64,000 nt of DNA, taken from contig CADCTA010000046.1 of assembly GCA_902805675.1 (NCBI GenBank), positions 1 through 64,000 of the forward strand, written 5' to 3'. Below the pieces are notes generated by a model. The model saw only the letters and a program-made list of their open reading frames with translations, did not search any database and was not told where the DNA came from. The position numbers were made by a program, and so were the translations under genes. The stretch comes from an uncultured Chthoniobacterales bacterium. GTDB lineage: Bacteria > Verrucomicrobiota > Verrucomicrobiia > Chthoniobacterales > UBA10450. Positions 51,146 through 59,529 of the stretch are shown here, piece after piece (positions within the stretch are counted from its first letter, which is position 1; each line of letters begins with the position of its first letter).

Positions 51146-52273
51146 ATGGCCTTGAAGCCGCACAAACCAGCCGCAGCGCGCCGGGCTCAGCCGCTCTACG
51201 AGGGCTACACGACTTCTGATGTGCGCGAGCATCATCGCGGTCGCGGCGCGGACGGGAATCCCGCTAATCGCTTCGAAGCTCTGCGCGTCGAACTCGATCC
51301 AGTCGAGCCGGACGAGGAGGAAGACAGGCCCAAGCTCTCAACGCAGTTCTATCGCGACCTCACGAAAACAATCATCTCGCGAAACAACAGCCCCGACGTC
51401 GGATTCGAGACGAGCGTGAATCCATACCGGGGTTGCGAGCACGGCTGCGCCTACTGCTTCGCGCGACCGACGCACGAATATCTCGGCTTCTCCGCCGGCT
51501 TGGATTTCGAGAGCAAGATCATGGTGAAAGAGAACGCGCCCGAGCTTCTCGAAGCCGAACTCTCCTCGCCAAAGTGGAAACCGCAGACGGTCGTGATGAG
51601 CGGCGTGACGGATCCGTATCAACCGGTGGAGCGAAAGCTGAAGATCACGCGCCGCTGCCTCGAGGTGCTGGCGAAGTTCCGCAATCCCGTCGGCATGATC
51701 ACGAAGAACCGGCTCGTCACGCGCGACATCGACGTGTTATCCGAGCTCGCTGCGCACAATGCGGTAGCGATCAACATCTCGATCACATCGCTCGACGTGA
51801 AACTGCAGCGCATCCTCGAGCCGCGCACTTCGCCGCCGCAGGCGCGACTCGACGCCGTCGCGCAGCTGCGTGCGGCTGGGGTTCCCGTCGGCGTGATGGT
51901 GGCGCCGATCATCCCGGGAATTACCGACCACGAAGTGCCGGCAATCCTCGCCGCCTGCGGCGAAGCTGGCGCGCAGTTTGCCGGCTATGTCGTGTTGCGA
52001 TTGCCGTGGGCGGTGGCGCCGCTCTTCGAGCGCTGGCTCGACGAACATTTCCCCGGGCGCAAAGAGAAGGTCCTCGGCCGCATCCGCAGCATGCGCGGCA
52101 ACAAGCTCTACGACTACCGCTGGGGTAAGCGGCAGGAAGGCGAGGGGATCTTCGCGGAGCAGATCGGGGCGATGTTCGAAGTCGGGCGGCGGCGGGCTGG
52201 GATCAGCGATCAGCGTCCCGCGCTTTCGACCGCCGCATTCCGGCGCCCTAACGAACAGCTGACGCTCTTGTAG
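51146..52273 (+). CDS. PA0069-family radical SAM protein
   Basis: A 375-residue radical SAM enzyme. The 4Fe-4S motif is NPYRGCEHGCAYCFARPTHEY (CxxxCxxC, about residues 93-106). Further family features are FETSVNPYRGCEHGC, GVTDPYQPVERKLKITRRCLEV and the C-terminal RIRSMRGNKLYDYRWGKRQEGEG. It resembles the spore photoproduct lyase-like radical SAM group but not true SPL. SAM cleavage is predicted to generate a 5'-deoxyadenosyl radical; no substrate is known for the family. ATG 51146 gives the natural start, with RAQPLYEGYTTSD shortly after. Confidence 0.88.
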   Translation: MALKPHKPAAARRAQPLYEGYTTSDVREHHRGRGADGNPANRFEALRVELDPVEPDEEEDRPKLSTQFYRDLTKTIISRNNSPDVGFETSVNPYRGCEHGCAYCFARPTHEYLGFSAGLDFESKIMVKENAPELLEAELSSPKWKPQTVVMSGVTDPYQPVERKLKITRRCLEVLAKFRNPVGMITKNRLVTRDIDVLSELAAHNAVAINISITSLDVKLQRILEPRTSPPQARLDAVAQLRAAGVPVGVMVAPIIPGITDHEVPAILAACGEAGAQFAGYVVLRLPWAVAPLFERWLDEHFPGRKEKVLGRIRSMRGNKLYDYRWGKRQEGEGIFAEQIGAMFEVGRRRAGISDQRPALSTAAFRRPNEQLTLL

Positions 52274-52294
52274 GCTGTGACGGCGCAACAGGCC

Positions 52295-52500
52295 GTCATC
52301 CGGAGCGCAGTCGAGGGTCAATGGTAGGGACGCCGCGCTGCGGCGTCCGAGGTGCGTGGACTGCGTCGAGCGGGTGCGGTTATCCTGGGCGTTGCCACGC
52401 GGTCCGGACGGCGCAGCGCGCCGTCCCTACCATCTCCCGTGGCATTACTGCTAGGTAGGCCACGGGATTCTTCGACTCCGCTTCGCTCCGCTCAGAATGA
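52295..52500. repeat. nested family B element with an inserted hairpin, copy 10
   Basis: The left outer arm GTCATCCGGAGCGCAGTCGA and right outer arm CTTCGACTCCGCTTCGCTCC with GCTCAGAATGACGG are of family B. Between them sits another inverted repeat: GGTAGGGACGCCGCGCTGCG with GCGTCCG, and CGGACGGCGCAGCGCGCCGT with CCCTACC. It lies between the convergent radical SAM and MFS genes. Confidence 0.9.
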
Positions 52501-52508
52501 CGGCGGGC

Positions 52509-53879
52509 TCAGCGTGCAGCCCCGCGAGCATGCGCCGCGGCCACCATCCGCTTCTGTTTGCGCATCACCGCCAGCATCGCAAAGCCGCCGATCGCGCCGA
52601 AACCAGCCATCATCGGATACCACGCGCCCCAGCCGTGGCGATCGATCAGCCAGCCGGTTAACGGCAACGCGATCGCGGTGCCGTAATACTGAAACGAGTC
52701 GATCACGCCCGAGGCGAAGCCAGCCATCTTGCGCCCGCCGATGTCCATCGGTGCGGCCGCACCGACGATGGAATGCGTCGAGTTCGCGGTGAAGGAAATC
52801 AGCACAAGGAACATGCAGCCAATGAAGATGCCCGCGGGCGTCGGGCCCACCGCTCCCGACATGATCACGCCGGCCGCGACCAGGATCACGCACGTCTCAA
52901 GAAAGTAGAGCCCCATCGCGACCGGCGAGCGGCGTCCGTGAAACACCTTGTCCGAGACCACGCCCGCGCCGAACGACGCGAGCACCGCGACGACCGGCAT
53001 CAGGTTCATCGTCCAGAACACCGCGGCGGGCTTCGCGTCCATATTCAGCTTCAGCTGCTCGACGAAGTAGAGGATCGCGAGCTGATCAGAGCTATTCCGC
53101 ACAGCACCGGTGCACGCGTATGCGACGGCGTAGAACCAGACGAGCGGATGCGTGAAGATCGTGACGAACGACTCACGCAAACTCACAGTGACATTTTCGT
53201 CACCAGGCTCGCCGTCGTGCTCGACCACGCCGCGGTAGCCTGCCTCCTCCGGTGTCTGCTTGACGAAGATGACGAATAACACCGCCACCACCGCGGTGAT
53301 CAGCGGCGGAATGCGGAAGAGCCACCGCCAATCGCCTTGCGCCACAACCCACACGCCGACGGTGAAGCCTGCGAGGATCACGGGTGCGAGATTGTTGATC
53401 GCGACCTGGCCGAGTTGGATCATGAACCCGAAAATCCCGGCGAACGTGCCGCGCTCCGTGCGGTTGAACCAGGCGGCGTTGATCTTGATCATCCCCGGCG
53501 CGCCCCAGGACTGGAGATAGCCGTTCATCAGCCAGATCAATGAGAACGTCGCGAACGTGCCGACGAATGACGAAAAGCCGTAGATCAGATTGATCACGAT
53601 CGTGCCGACGGCGCCGATCAGCATCGCCGGCTTGCCACCGATACGGTCTGTGAGCAGGCCGTTCACGAGCTGGCCGGTGCCGTAAGCAAGCGCCCACGCG
53701 CTCAGGATTCCTGTGATCTGGAATTTGCTGAAGCCGAACTCCTCCACCATCCCGGGCGTCGCCCAACGGAAGTTGTAGCGGCACATGTAATACGAGGCGT
53801 AGAGCAGGCCGATGATGACCCAGTTCAGGCCGCGGCGCGGGCGGAATCCGGGCGGGTATTGCCTGACGACTGAACTCAT
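52509..53879 (-). CDS. organophosphate:phosphate antiporter-type MFS transporter
   Basis: A 456-residue, 12-span MFS protein. The start RGLNWVIIGLLYASYYMCRYNFRWATPGMVEEFGFS and loop KFQITGILSAWALAYGTGQLVNGLLTDRIGGK are close to the GlpT/UhpT/UhpC family. GlpT-type members exchange sugar phosphates or glycerol-3-phosphate for inorganic phosphate; UhpC is a sensor relative. The sequence does not decide which. ATG 53879 starts at MSSVVRQYPPGF; a further Met at 53888 is in frame. It diverges from the CarH-like regulator across 103 bases, which is a reasonable place for that regulator to act. Confidence 0.87.
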   Translation of the reverse strand: MSSVVRQYPPGFRPRRGLNWVIIGLLYASYYMCRYNFRWATPGMVEEFGFSKFQITGILSAWALAYGTGQLVNGLLTDRIGGKPAMLIGAVGTIVINLIYGFSSFVGTFATFSLIWLMNGYLQSWGAPGMIKINAAWFNRTERGTFAGIFGFMIQLGQVAINNLAPVILAGFTVGVWVVAQGDWRWLFRIPPLITAVVAVLFVIFVKQTPEEAGYRGVVEHDGEPGDENVTVSLRESFVTIFTHPLVWFYAVAYACTGAVRNSSDQLAILYFVEQLKLNMDAKPAAVFWTMNLMPVVAVLASFGAGVVSDKVFHGRRSPVAMGLYFLETCVILVAAGVIMSGAVGPTPAGIFIGCMFLVLISFTANSTHSIVGAAAPMDIGGRKMAGFASGVIDSFQYYGTAIALPLTGWLIDRHGWGAWYPMMAGFGAIGGFAMLAVMRKQKRMVAAAHARGAAR

Positions 53880-53982
53880 CGCGGGCAAAGGATGTACACC
53901 GCGCGCGGCAAGGTGAACAACAAACTGCAGTGGGCATGCAACCGTTTCCCCCGGCGGCTCGTTTAGTTTCTAAGTGCCCGCA

Positions 53983-54939
53983 ATGCGACCAGTTAGAACG
54001 ATCAAGCTGGTGGCGCGGCAGACCGGCCTCTCCGTTCACACGATCCGGGTCTGGGAAAAACGCTACGGAGCTGTCCGCCCGGTCCGCGCGACGAACAACC
54101 GCAGGCTCTACTCCGATGAAGATATCGAGCGGCTGAAGCTGCTACGGCAGGCGACGCTCGCCGGCCATAGCATCGGCCAGATCGCCAGAGCCACGCTCCC
54201 GGAGCTGCGCCGGTTGTTGCGCGATGACCTGAGTACACGCAACACCGGTCCAGGCGCGACGGCGCGGCAGGAGCGCGGCGTGGCCGATGATTTGATCGCC
54301 GCCGCAATCCGCGCGACCGAGCGACTCGACCTCGCTGATCTGCGCGACCTGCTGGATCGCGCGGCGGTCGAGTTAGGGCAGCCGGCAATGCTGCACAAGT
54401 TTGTCGCGCCTTTCGCGATGGAGATCGGCGAACGCTGGCGCAAGGGCGACCTGAACGTCGCGCACGAGCATTTTGCCACGAGCACGCTCACGGTTTTCCT
54501 CGCCGGTTTCGCCCGTCCGTATCCAACTGGCAGCTCGGCGCACCACTTTGTCATCGCCACGCCCTCCGGACAGTTGCACGAGCTCGGCGCGATTATCGCC
54601 GCGGCGGCGGTGCAGAGCCACGGCTGGCGCGCGACCTACCTCGGCTCATCGCTGCCAATCGAAGAGCTCGTCGGCGCCGCGACGCAGCTGAAGGCGCGCG
54701 CGATCGGCCTCAGCATCGTCTTCCCGCCAGACGACGCGTTGTTGACGCAGGATCTATTGAAGCTGCCGAAGCTGCTGCCACCGGATTGCGCGGTCATCGT
54801 CGGCGGCCGCTCCGTTCGGACCTACGCCGACACCCTCAAGCAGATCGGCGCGATTCAGGTGAACTCGCTCGAGGATCTTTATCCGGTGCTCGATTCGCTT
54901 CAGCAAACGAAGCGCGCCTCGACCAAGCGCGCGAAATGA
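53983..54939 (+). CDS. CarH-like MerR regulator with cobalamin-binding domain
   Basis: A 318-residue regulator. Residues 1-75 form a MerR winged helix (VRTIKLVARQTGLSVHTIRVWEKRYG, NRRLYSDEDIERLKLL). A helical region then has W152 and nine residues later E162-H163 (WRKGDLNVAHEH), the Wx9EH pattern that in CarH lines the upper face of adenosylcobalamin. The C-terminal Rossmann domain has QLHELG, where His199 is the expected lower cobalt ligand (ExHxxG-like), plus SLPIEELVGAA and GLSIVF. CarH and LitR proteins repress carotenoid or other genes in the dark and release DNA when light breaks the Co-C bond. Here it diverges from an MFS transporter gene and lacks carotenoid neighbours. Confidence 0.88.
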   Translation: MRPVRTIKLVARQTGLSVHTIRVWEKRYGAVRPVRATNNRRLYSDEDIERLKLLRQATLAGHSIGQIARATLPELRRLLRDDLSTRNTGPGATARQERGVADDLIAAAIRATERLDLADLRDLLDRAAVELGQPAMLHKFVAPFAMEIGERWRKGDLNVAHEHFATSTLTVFLAGFARPYPTGSSAHHFVIATPSGQLHELGAIIAAAAVQSHGWRATYLGSSLPIEELVGAATQLKARAIGLSIVFPPDDALLTQDLLKLPKLLPPDCAVIVGGRSVRTYADTLKQIGAIQVNSLEDLYPVLDSLQQTKRASTKRAK

Positions 54940-54981
54940 GCCTTGCGCTTCGGCGCGGTTTCCACAGGGTGCACGGCACGT

Positions 54982-55527
54982 ATGGCATTGAGCATCGAGA
55001 GCCTGCACATCGGCATGAAAGTCTTGCACCCGCGGTATGGCGTCGGCGTGGTCCGCTCGCTCACCACGCACACAGCGGATATCAACTTCGATGACGCGCC
55101 GCGCACCATCGCGCCGGACACCGCCGGGCTCACCTCCGCTGAGCCGACGGCCACACTCACCGAGCTGCAGATTCCGCTCGAGACTCTGATTCGCGATACG
55201 GCGCAGAGCGTGGTGGAAGCGCTCGGCCTCGAGAAGGACGACGCGATCGTAGAAGGCTTGGCGAATCGCTGGCAGCGCGGCGTGCTGGTGATGCAATCAG
55301 CCGACACGTCGTTGCAGCCGAAAGAGGTGCCGATCGAGACGTTCTTTCACAAGATCGTCATGATCCGAAACAACCTGCGCGTGCTCGAGCAGAAGGTGAA
55401 CGCGAGCGACAAGCTGAGCGACGCCGACAAGTTCGACATGCAGCAATACATCACGCGCTGCTACGGCTCGCTCACGACGTTCAACGTCCTGTTCAAGAAC
55501 AAGGACGAGCAGTTCCGGACGACCTAG
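54982..55527 (+). CDS. unassigned protein with N-terminal KOW/CarD-like segment
   Basis: A 181-residue protein. Residues 1-55 read LSIESLHIGMKVLHPRYGVGVVRSL, the pattern (GxxVxHPxxGxGxV) of small beta-barrel domains such as DUF3553, UvrD C-terminal and CarD-type RNA-polymerase-binding domains. The remainder (about 65-181) is mostly helical, with TLIRDTAQSVVEALGLEKDD, FFHKIVMIRNNLRVLEQKVN and YITRCYGSLTTFNVLF, and I cannot assign it. It follows the CarH-like gene by 42 bases on the same strand, so it may share its promoter. Function unknown. Confidence 0.7.
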   Translation: MALSIESLHIGMKVLHPRYGVGVVRSLTTHTADINFDDAPRTIAPDTAGLTSAEPTATLTELQIPLETLIRDTAQSVVEALGLEKDDAIVEGLANRWQRGVLVMQSADTSLQPKEVPIETFFHKIVMIRNNLRVLEQKVNASDKLSDADKFDMQQYITRCYGSLTTFNVLFKNKDEQFRTT

Positions 55528-55555
55528 CAGGCGGCGGCATCAGGCGACCACGCCC

Positions 55556-55803
55556 TGGGCGGCGCATCACCATGGGGGGGCGGCGCATCACCCTGGGCGG
55601 CGCATCATCCTGCGCGGCGCATCATCCTGCGCGGCGCATCATCCTGCGCGGCGCATCATCCTGCGCGGCGCATCACCCTGCGCGGCGCATCACCCTGCGC
55701 GGCGCATCACCCTGGGCGGCGCATCACCCTGGGCGGCGCATCACCCTGGGCGGCGCATCACCCTGGGCGGCGCATCACCCTGCGCGGCGCATCACCCTGC
55801 GCG
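55556..55803. repeat. 17-bp tandem repeat array
   Basis: About 14 head-to-tail copies of a 17-base unit, CGCGGCGCATCACCCTG, with variants: CATCATCC in a run of copies near 55595-55665, GGGCGG instead of CGCGG elsewhere, and a degenerate first copy (CATCACCATGG). The array leads directly into the left arm of a family A element (CGCGGTCATCCTG). The unit is not a multiple of three and has no coding sense. With that element it explains the 418-base gene-free stretch 55528-55945. Confidence 0.93.
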
Positions 55804-55930
55804 GTCATCCTGAGCCGCGTAGACGGCGAAGGACCTCACGCTCGGCCGCGGGTGATGCACACTGACTGCACCGCAAAGACTGACGGCGTGAGGTCCTTCG
55901 GCGCGCTTCGCCAGCCTCAGGATGACCGCG
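55801..55930. repeat. family A palindromic element, copy 8
   Basis: The left arm GCGGTCATCCTGAGCCGCGT with GACGGCGAAGGACCTCACGC follows without a break from the 17-bp array; the right arm begins GGCGTGAGGTCCTTCGGC and ends in CTCAGGATGACCGCG. It is shorter than the other copies (130 bases). Confidence 0.93.
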
Positions 55931-55945
55931 TGGTTGGCACGCTCG

Positions 55946-57307
55946 TCAGGCGATCACCACCGTTTTTACATTCACAAACTCGCGGATCCCTTCCGCTCCA
56001 AGCTCCCGCCCGAAGCCAGAGCGCTTCACCCCACCAAACGGAAGCCGCGCATCGGAAGCCACCATACCGTTGATGAACACCATCCCGCTCTCGATCTCGC
56101 TCGCGAAAAGCTCCTGCTCGGCCGGATCGTTCGTCCACGCGCTCGCGCCGAGGCCGAATGGCGTGTCGTTAGCCACCGCCACCGCTTCCGCCGCATCGCG
56201 CACGCGGAAGATCGCTGCCACCGGACCGAAGATCTCCTCGCGCGCAGCAGGCGAGTCTGGCGGCACATCGACGAGCACGGTTGGCTCGTAAAAGAAGCCG
56301 GGCCGCGCGACACGCTTGCCGCCGGTCAATAACTTCGCGCCGGCTTGCACTGACGCCTGCACCTGCGCGTCCACGCCTCGCAAGATCTGCTCATTAGCAA
56401 GCGGCCCGATCTCGGTCTCCGGATCGAGCGGATCACCGATATTGAGCGCGCGCATCCGCATCACAAACTGCGCGACGAACTCATCGTACGTCGCCTCGGT
56501 GGTAATGAACCGCTTTGCTGCGATGCAAGATTGGCCGGTGTTGATGGTTCGGGCTTTGACCGCGGTGGAGATCGCCGCGTCGATGTCCGCGCTCGGCATG
56601 ACGATGAACGGATCGCTGCCGCCCAGCTCGAGGACGCACTTCTTGATCTGCCGCGCGGCCGCGCTCGCGACCTCCGCGCCTGCGCGTTCGCTGCCGGTTA
56701 ACGTCACCGCTTTGACACGCGGATCGTCGATGATCTGCCGCGTCTGCTCGGTTTCGATCAACAGCGTCTGAAGAACGGCTTCCGCAAAGCCCGCACGGTG
56801 GAACACATCTTCAATCGCGAGCGCGCACTGCGGCACACTCGCGGCATGCTTCAGCAGGCAGACATTCCCGGCCATCAACGCCGGGGCGGCGAACCGAAAC
56901 ACCTGCCAGAGCGGGAAGTTCCACGGCATGATGGCGAGGATCACACCGAGCGGCTGATAGCGAATGTAGCTGCGCGTTGCGTTTGATTCGACTGCTTGCC
57001 GAGCGAGAAACCGCTCCGCGTTCTCGGCATAATACCGGCAACCGCCTGCGCACTTTGTCACTTCCTCGACCGCAGCGGGGAACAGTTTGCCCATCTCCAG
57101 CGTGACGGTGCGCGCGAGCGTCTCCTTCTCCTGTTCGAGAATCTCGGCGGCGTGCAACATGCATTGGGCGCGCGCGGCGAAATTGGTACGCCGATGGAGC
57201 TGAAATGCGAGTTCCGCCGCGACCAGCTTCATCTCGATTTCCTCGGTGCTCAGCGCAGGGAAGGTGCGGAGCGTTTCACCCGTAGCCGGGTTCACCGACG
57301 CGATCAT
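55946..57307 (-). CDS. NAD(P)-dependent aldehyde dehydrogenase (succinate-semialdehyde type)
   Basis: A 453-residue aldehyde dehydrogenase. The cofactor and catalytic segments are PWNFPLWQVFRFAAPALMAGN (about 126-146), LTGSERAGAEVASAA, ELGGSDPFIVMPSAD (catalytic-region Glu about 228) and INTGQSCIAAKRF with the nucleophile Cys (about 262). IFGPVAAIFRV and PFGGVKRSGFGRELG close the domain. The closest general type is succinate-semialdehyde dehydrogenase (SSADH, GabD/Sad). It is the last gene of the egtBD-ABC unit, 6 bases after the fusion gene, so it is probably co-transcribed. How it would relate to ergothioneine is not known. Confidence 0.88.
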   Translation of the reverse strand: MIASVNPATGETLRTFPALSTEEIEMKLVAAELAFQLHRRTNFAARAQCMLHAAEILEQEKETLARTVTLEMGKLFPAAVEEVTKCAGGCRYYAENAERFLARQAVESNATRSYIRYQPLGVILAIMPWNFPLWQVFRFAAPALMAGNVCLLKHAASVPQCALAIEDVFHRAGFAEAVLQTLLIETEQTRQIIDDPRVKAVTLTGSERAGAEVASAAARQIKKCVLELGGSDPFIVMPSADIDAAISTAVKARTINTGQSCIAAKRFITTEATYDEFVAQFVMRMRALNIGDPLDPETEIGPLANEQILRGVDAQVQASVQAGAKLLTGGKRVARPGFFYEPTVLVDVPPDSPAAREEIFGPVAAIFRVRDAAEAVAVANDTPFGLGASAWTNDPAEQELFASEIESGMVFINGMVASDARLPFGGVKRSGFGRELGAEGIREFVNVKTVVIA

Positions 57308-57313
57308 GCGCTT

Positions 57314-58783
57314 CTATAGACGCAGACCTTTGGGAATCAAAAGCCGGTCCAGCAGGTCGAACGTCCACTGCACGAGCAGCGCGAGAACTGCGGCTGGGAT
57401 CGCGCCCTGCAGGATGGTGGCGTGATCGTTCAAGTTGAGCCCGCTGATGATCGGCTCGCCCAGGCCGCCGGCGCCGATCAGCGCCGCGAGCGTCGCCGTG
57501 CCTATGTTGATCACGGCGCTCGTTTTCACCCCGGCCAGGATGGTGCGCGAAGCCATCGGAAGGTAGATCTGTCGCAGCCGCGCTCCGGCCGAGAGGCCGA
57601 GTGCGATGGCGGATTCGCGAATTGGCTGCGCGATGTCCTGCAAGCCGGTGGCCGTGTTTCGCACGATCGGGAGCAGACCGTAGAGGAACAACGCCGCGAT
57701 CGCGGTGCGCGCCGAGATTCCGAAGAACGGCACCGGCACGAGCAGCGCAAGCAAGGCGAGCGACGGGACGGTTTGCACCGCGCTCGTCACGGCGAGTATG
57801 ACGTGACCGATCGCACCTCCGCGACTCGCCACGATGCCCAGCGGAATTCCGACGAGCACGGCAAGCAGCAGCGAGATGCACGTCAGCTGAAGATGACGCG
57901 AGATCCACCGCGTGAGCTTTGCGGTTAACGACTCCCCCGCGCGAGGCGCGATGCTTTCGCTGCCGCCGCTGAAGTAGAGCTCGGCAGCACGCGCATAGTT
58001 CTTCGTCCGCTCCGCCTCGGCGTTCAGCCGGATCATTCGTGGCTCGTCGATCGTGCCTTGCAGCTTCTCGAGCGCGGCTTTCGCCTGCGGATCAATGGAC
58101 GCTCGATAGAGAAACACGGCTTTGTATTGCGGAAAGAAGCCGAGGTCGTCCTCGAGCGTGACGAGATCGTACTCGGCGATCTTTGCATCAGTCGAGTAGG
58201 CGTCTTTCACATCGATCTCGCCGCGCCGCAGCGCCTCGTAGCCGAGCCCATGATCGATCCCGCGAACGTCCGGCGGGGCGAGCTGGTAGCGATCGGCGAG
58301 CGGCCGCCACCCGTCGCGCCGGCTGAGGAACTCGTGCGTAACGCCGAACCGCATTGCGGGATGCGCACGTAGATCGCTGATCGTGCGAATACGCGCCCGC
58401 TCCGCTCCTGCGCGTGACATGACGAGCGCATACGTGTTGTTGAATCCGAGCTCGCCCGACACTTGCACGCCGACCTTCGCCAGCTCTGCGCGGATCACAT
58501 CGAGCGACATCTTCTGCGGCGATTTCAGGATCTCTTCGGCGATCGTGCCGGTGTATTCCGGGTAAACAGCGATCTGGCCGCTACGCAGCGCTTCCCAAAG
58601 GATGATCGTGCCGCCCATGCCCTGCCGGTGCTCGGATGCGCTGCCCGCATCGCTGAGCGCGCGCTTCGCGATCTCCGCCAGCACATACGATTCGGTAAAC
58701 TTCTTCGAGCCGATCAACACCGGCTCGCTCGCCGCGGCAGCGATCCCCGCCGCCAGGATCAACGTGACGAGTGCCGTTTTCAT
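57314..58783 (-). CDS. OpuC/EgtU-type substrate-binding protein-permease fusion
   Basis: A 489-residue ABC transporter subunit. A signal sequence (KTALVTLILAAGIAAAA) leads into a binding domain (about 20-280) with LIGSKKFTESYVLAEI, GGTIILWEALRSGQIAVYPEYTGT, GFNNTYAL and DAYSTDA, all typical of OpuBC/ProX-like betaine-binding proteins. A permease domain follows (about 290-485) with five to six spans, including PLGIVASRGG, GARLRQIYLPMASRTILAGVK (the ATPase-coupling EAA loop) and NIGTATLAALIGAGGLGEPI. The substrate is a quaternary-ammonium compound by family; because egtB and egtD lie in the same unit, ergothioneine or hercynine is inferred. Known EgtU, as I recall, has permease first; this order is reversed. 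Confidence 0.87.
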   Translation of the reverse strand: MKTALVTLILAAGIAAAASEPVLIGSKKFTESYVLAEIAKRALSDAGSASEHRQGMGGTIILWEALRSGQIAVYPEYTGTIAEEILKSPQKMSLDVIRAELAKVGVQVSGELGFNNTYALVMSRAGAERARIRTISDLRAHPAMRFGVTHEFLSRRDGWRPLADRYQLAPPDVRGIDHGLGYEALRRGEIDVKDAYSTDAKIAEYDLVTLEDDLGFFPQYKAVFLYRASIDPQAKAALEKLQGTIDEPRMIRLNAEAERTKNYARAAELYFSGGSESIAPRAGESLTAKLTRWISRHLQLTCISLLLAVLVGIPLGIVASRGGAIGHVILAVTSAVQTVPSLALLALLVPVPFFGISARTAIAALFLYGLLPIVRNTATGLQDIAQPIRESAIALGLSAGARLRQIYLPMASRTILAGVKTSAVINIGTATLAALIGAGGLGEPIISGLNLNDHATILQGAIPAAVLALLVQWTFDLLDRLLIPKGLRL

Positions 58784-59523
58784 CTCATCGCGACGCCGCG
58801 TTGCGCGTTCAGGAACTCGGTGACAAAGGCGTTCGCCGGTCTTTCGCGGAGATCCGATAGACCGCCTTCTTGAACGACGCGGCCGTCGTTCATTAGCACG
58901 ATCTTGTGGCCGAGGAACGCAGCCTCCGCGAGATCGTGAGTGACGAGAATTGTCGTCTGCCCGAGGCGCTCGAAGATCTCCTTCAGGTCTCGTTGCAACG
59001 CGGCTCTCACCATCGGATCGAGCGCGCCAAGCGGCTCGTCTAGCAACAACAACTGCGGCGAGAGTGCGAGCGCGCGCATCAAACTGACGCGCTGACGTTG
59101 TCCGCCGGACAACTCACCGGGATATCGCGAGAGACCTTCGACCGGGAATCGCGTCAGTGCGGCTAACTCTGCCAGCCGCGACTCATTGTCCGTTTCAGGT
59201 TGGCGAAGATGCCGCGCCATCAGGAGCACGTTGTCGCGGGCGGTGAGGTGAGGGAACAGGCCACCTTCCTGGATGACGTAGCCCATCCGCCGCCGCAGCA
59301 TGGCGATGTTGTTCTCGCCGACAGTCTCGCCGTCGATGCTGACGGTGCCGCTGTCGGGTTGCAGCAGTCCCACGATCAGCCGCAACACGGTCGACTTTCC
59401 GCAACCGCTCGGCCCGATCAGGACGGTGGTCTTGCCGCGTTCGAATGCGAGCTCCGTCGGTGCGAGTGCAACGTTTGAGCCGAAGCGCTTGCTCACGCCG
59501 GCGAGTCGCACCAGATCGTCCAC
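58780..59523 (-). CDS. ABC transporter ATPase (OpuCA/EgtV-like)
   Basis: A 247-residue nucleotide-binding subunit. Walker A is GPSGCGKST (37-45), the signature is LSGGQRQRV (about 135-143), Walker B is LLLLDEPLGALD (about 155-166), and the switch histidine lies in ILVTHDLAEA. It lacks the C-terminal CBS domains often found in OpuCA-type ATPases, as expected of EgtV-like or YehX/OsmV-like proteins of this length. It powers the neighbouring fusion permease; the genes overlap by four bases (ATGA). It starts 6 bases after the egtD stop, inside the same unit. Confidence 0.93.
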   Translation of the reverse strand: MDDLVRLAGVSKRFGSNVALAPTELAFERGKTTVLIGPSGCGKSTVLRLIVGLLQPDSGTVSIDGETVGENNIAMLRRRMGYVIQEGGLFPHLTARDNVLLMARHLRQPETDNESRLAELAALTRFPVEGLSRYPGELSGGQRQRVSLMRALALSPQLLLLDEPLGALDPMVRAALQRDLKEIFERLGQTTILVTHDLAEAAFLGHKIVLMNDGRVVQEGGLSDLRERPANAFVTEFLNAQRGVAMR

Positions 59524-59529
59524 GCGCGG

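Noticed and set aside
55556..55803. Possible CRISPR array
   Set aside because: Units are 17 bases and directly abutting with no unique spacers; no cas genes in the window.
55572..55865. 97-residue repetitive reading frame across the 17-bp tandem array
   Set aside because: The unit is not a multiple of three, so every frame gives a periodic peptide; no start signal or family features.
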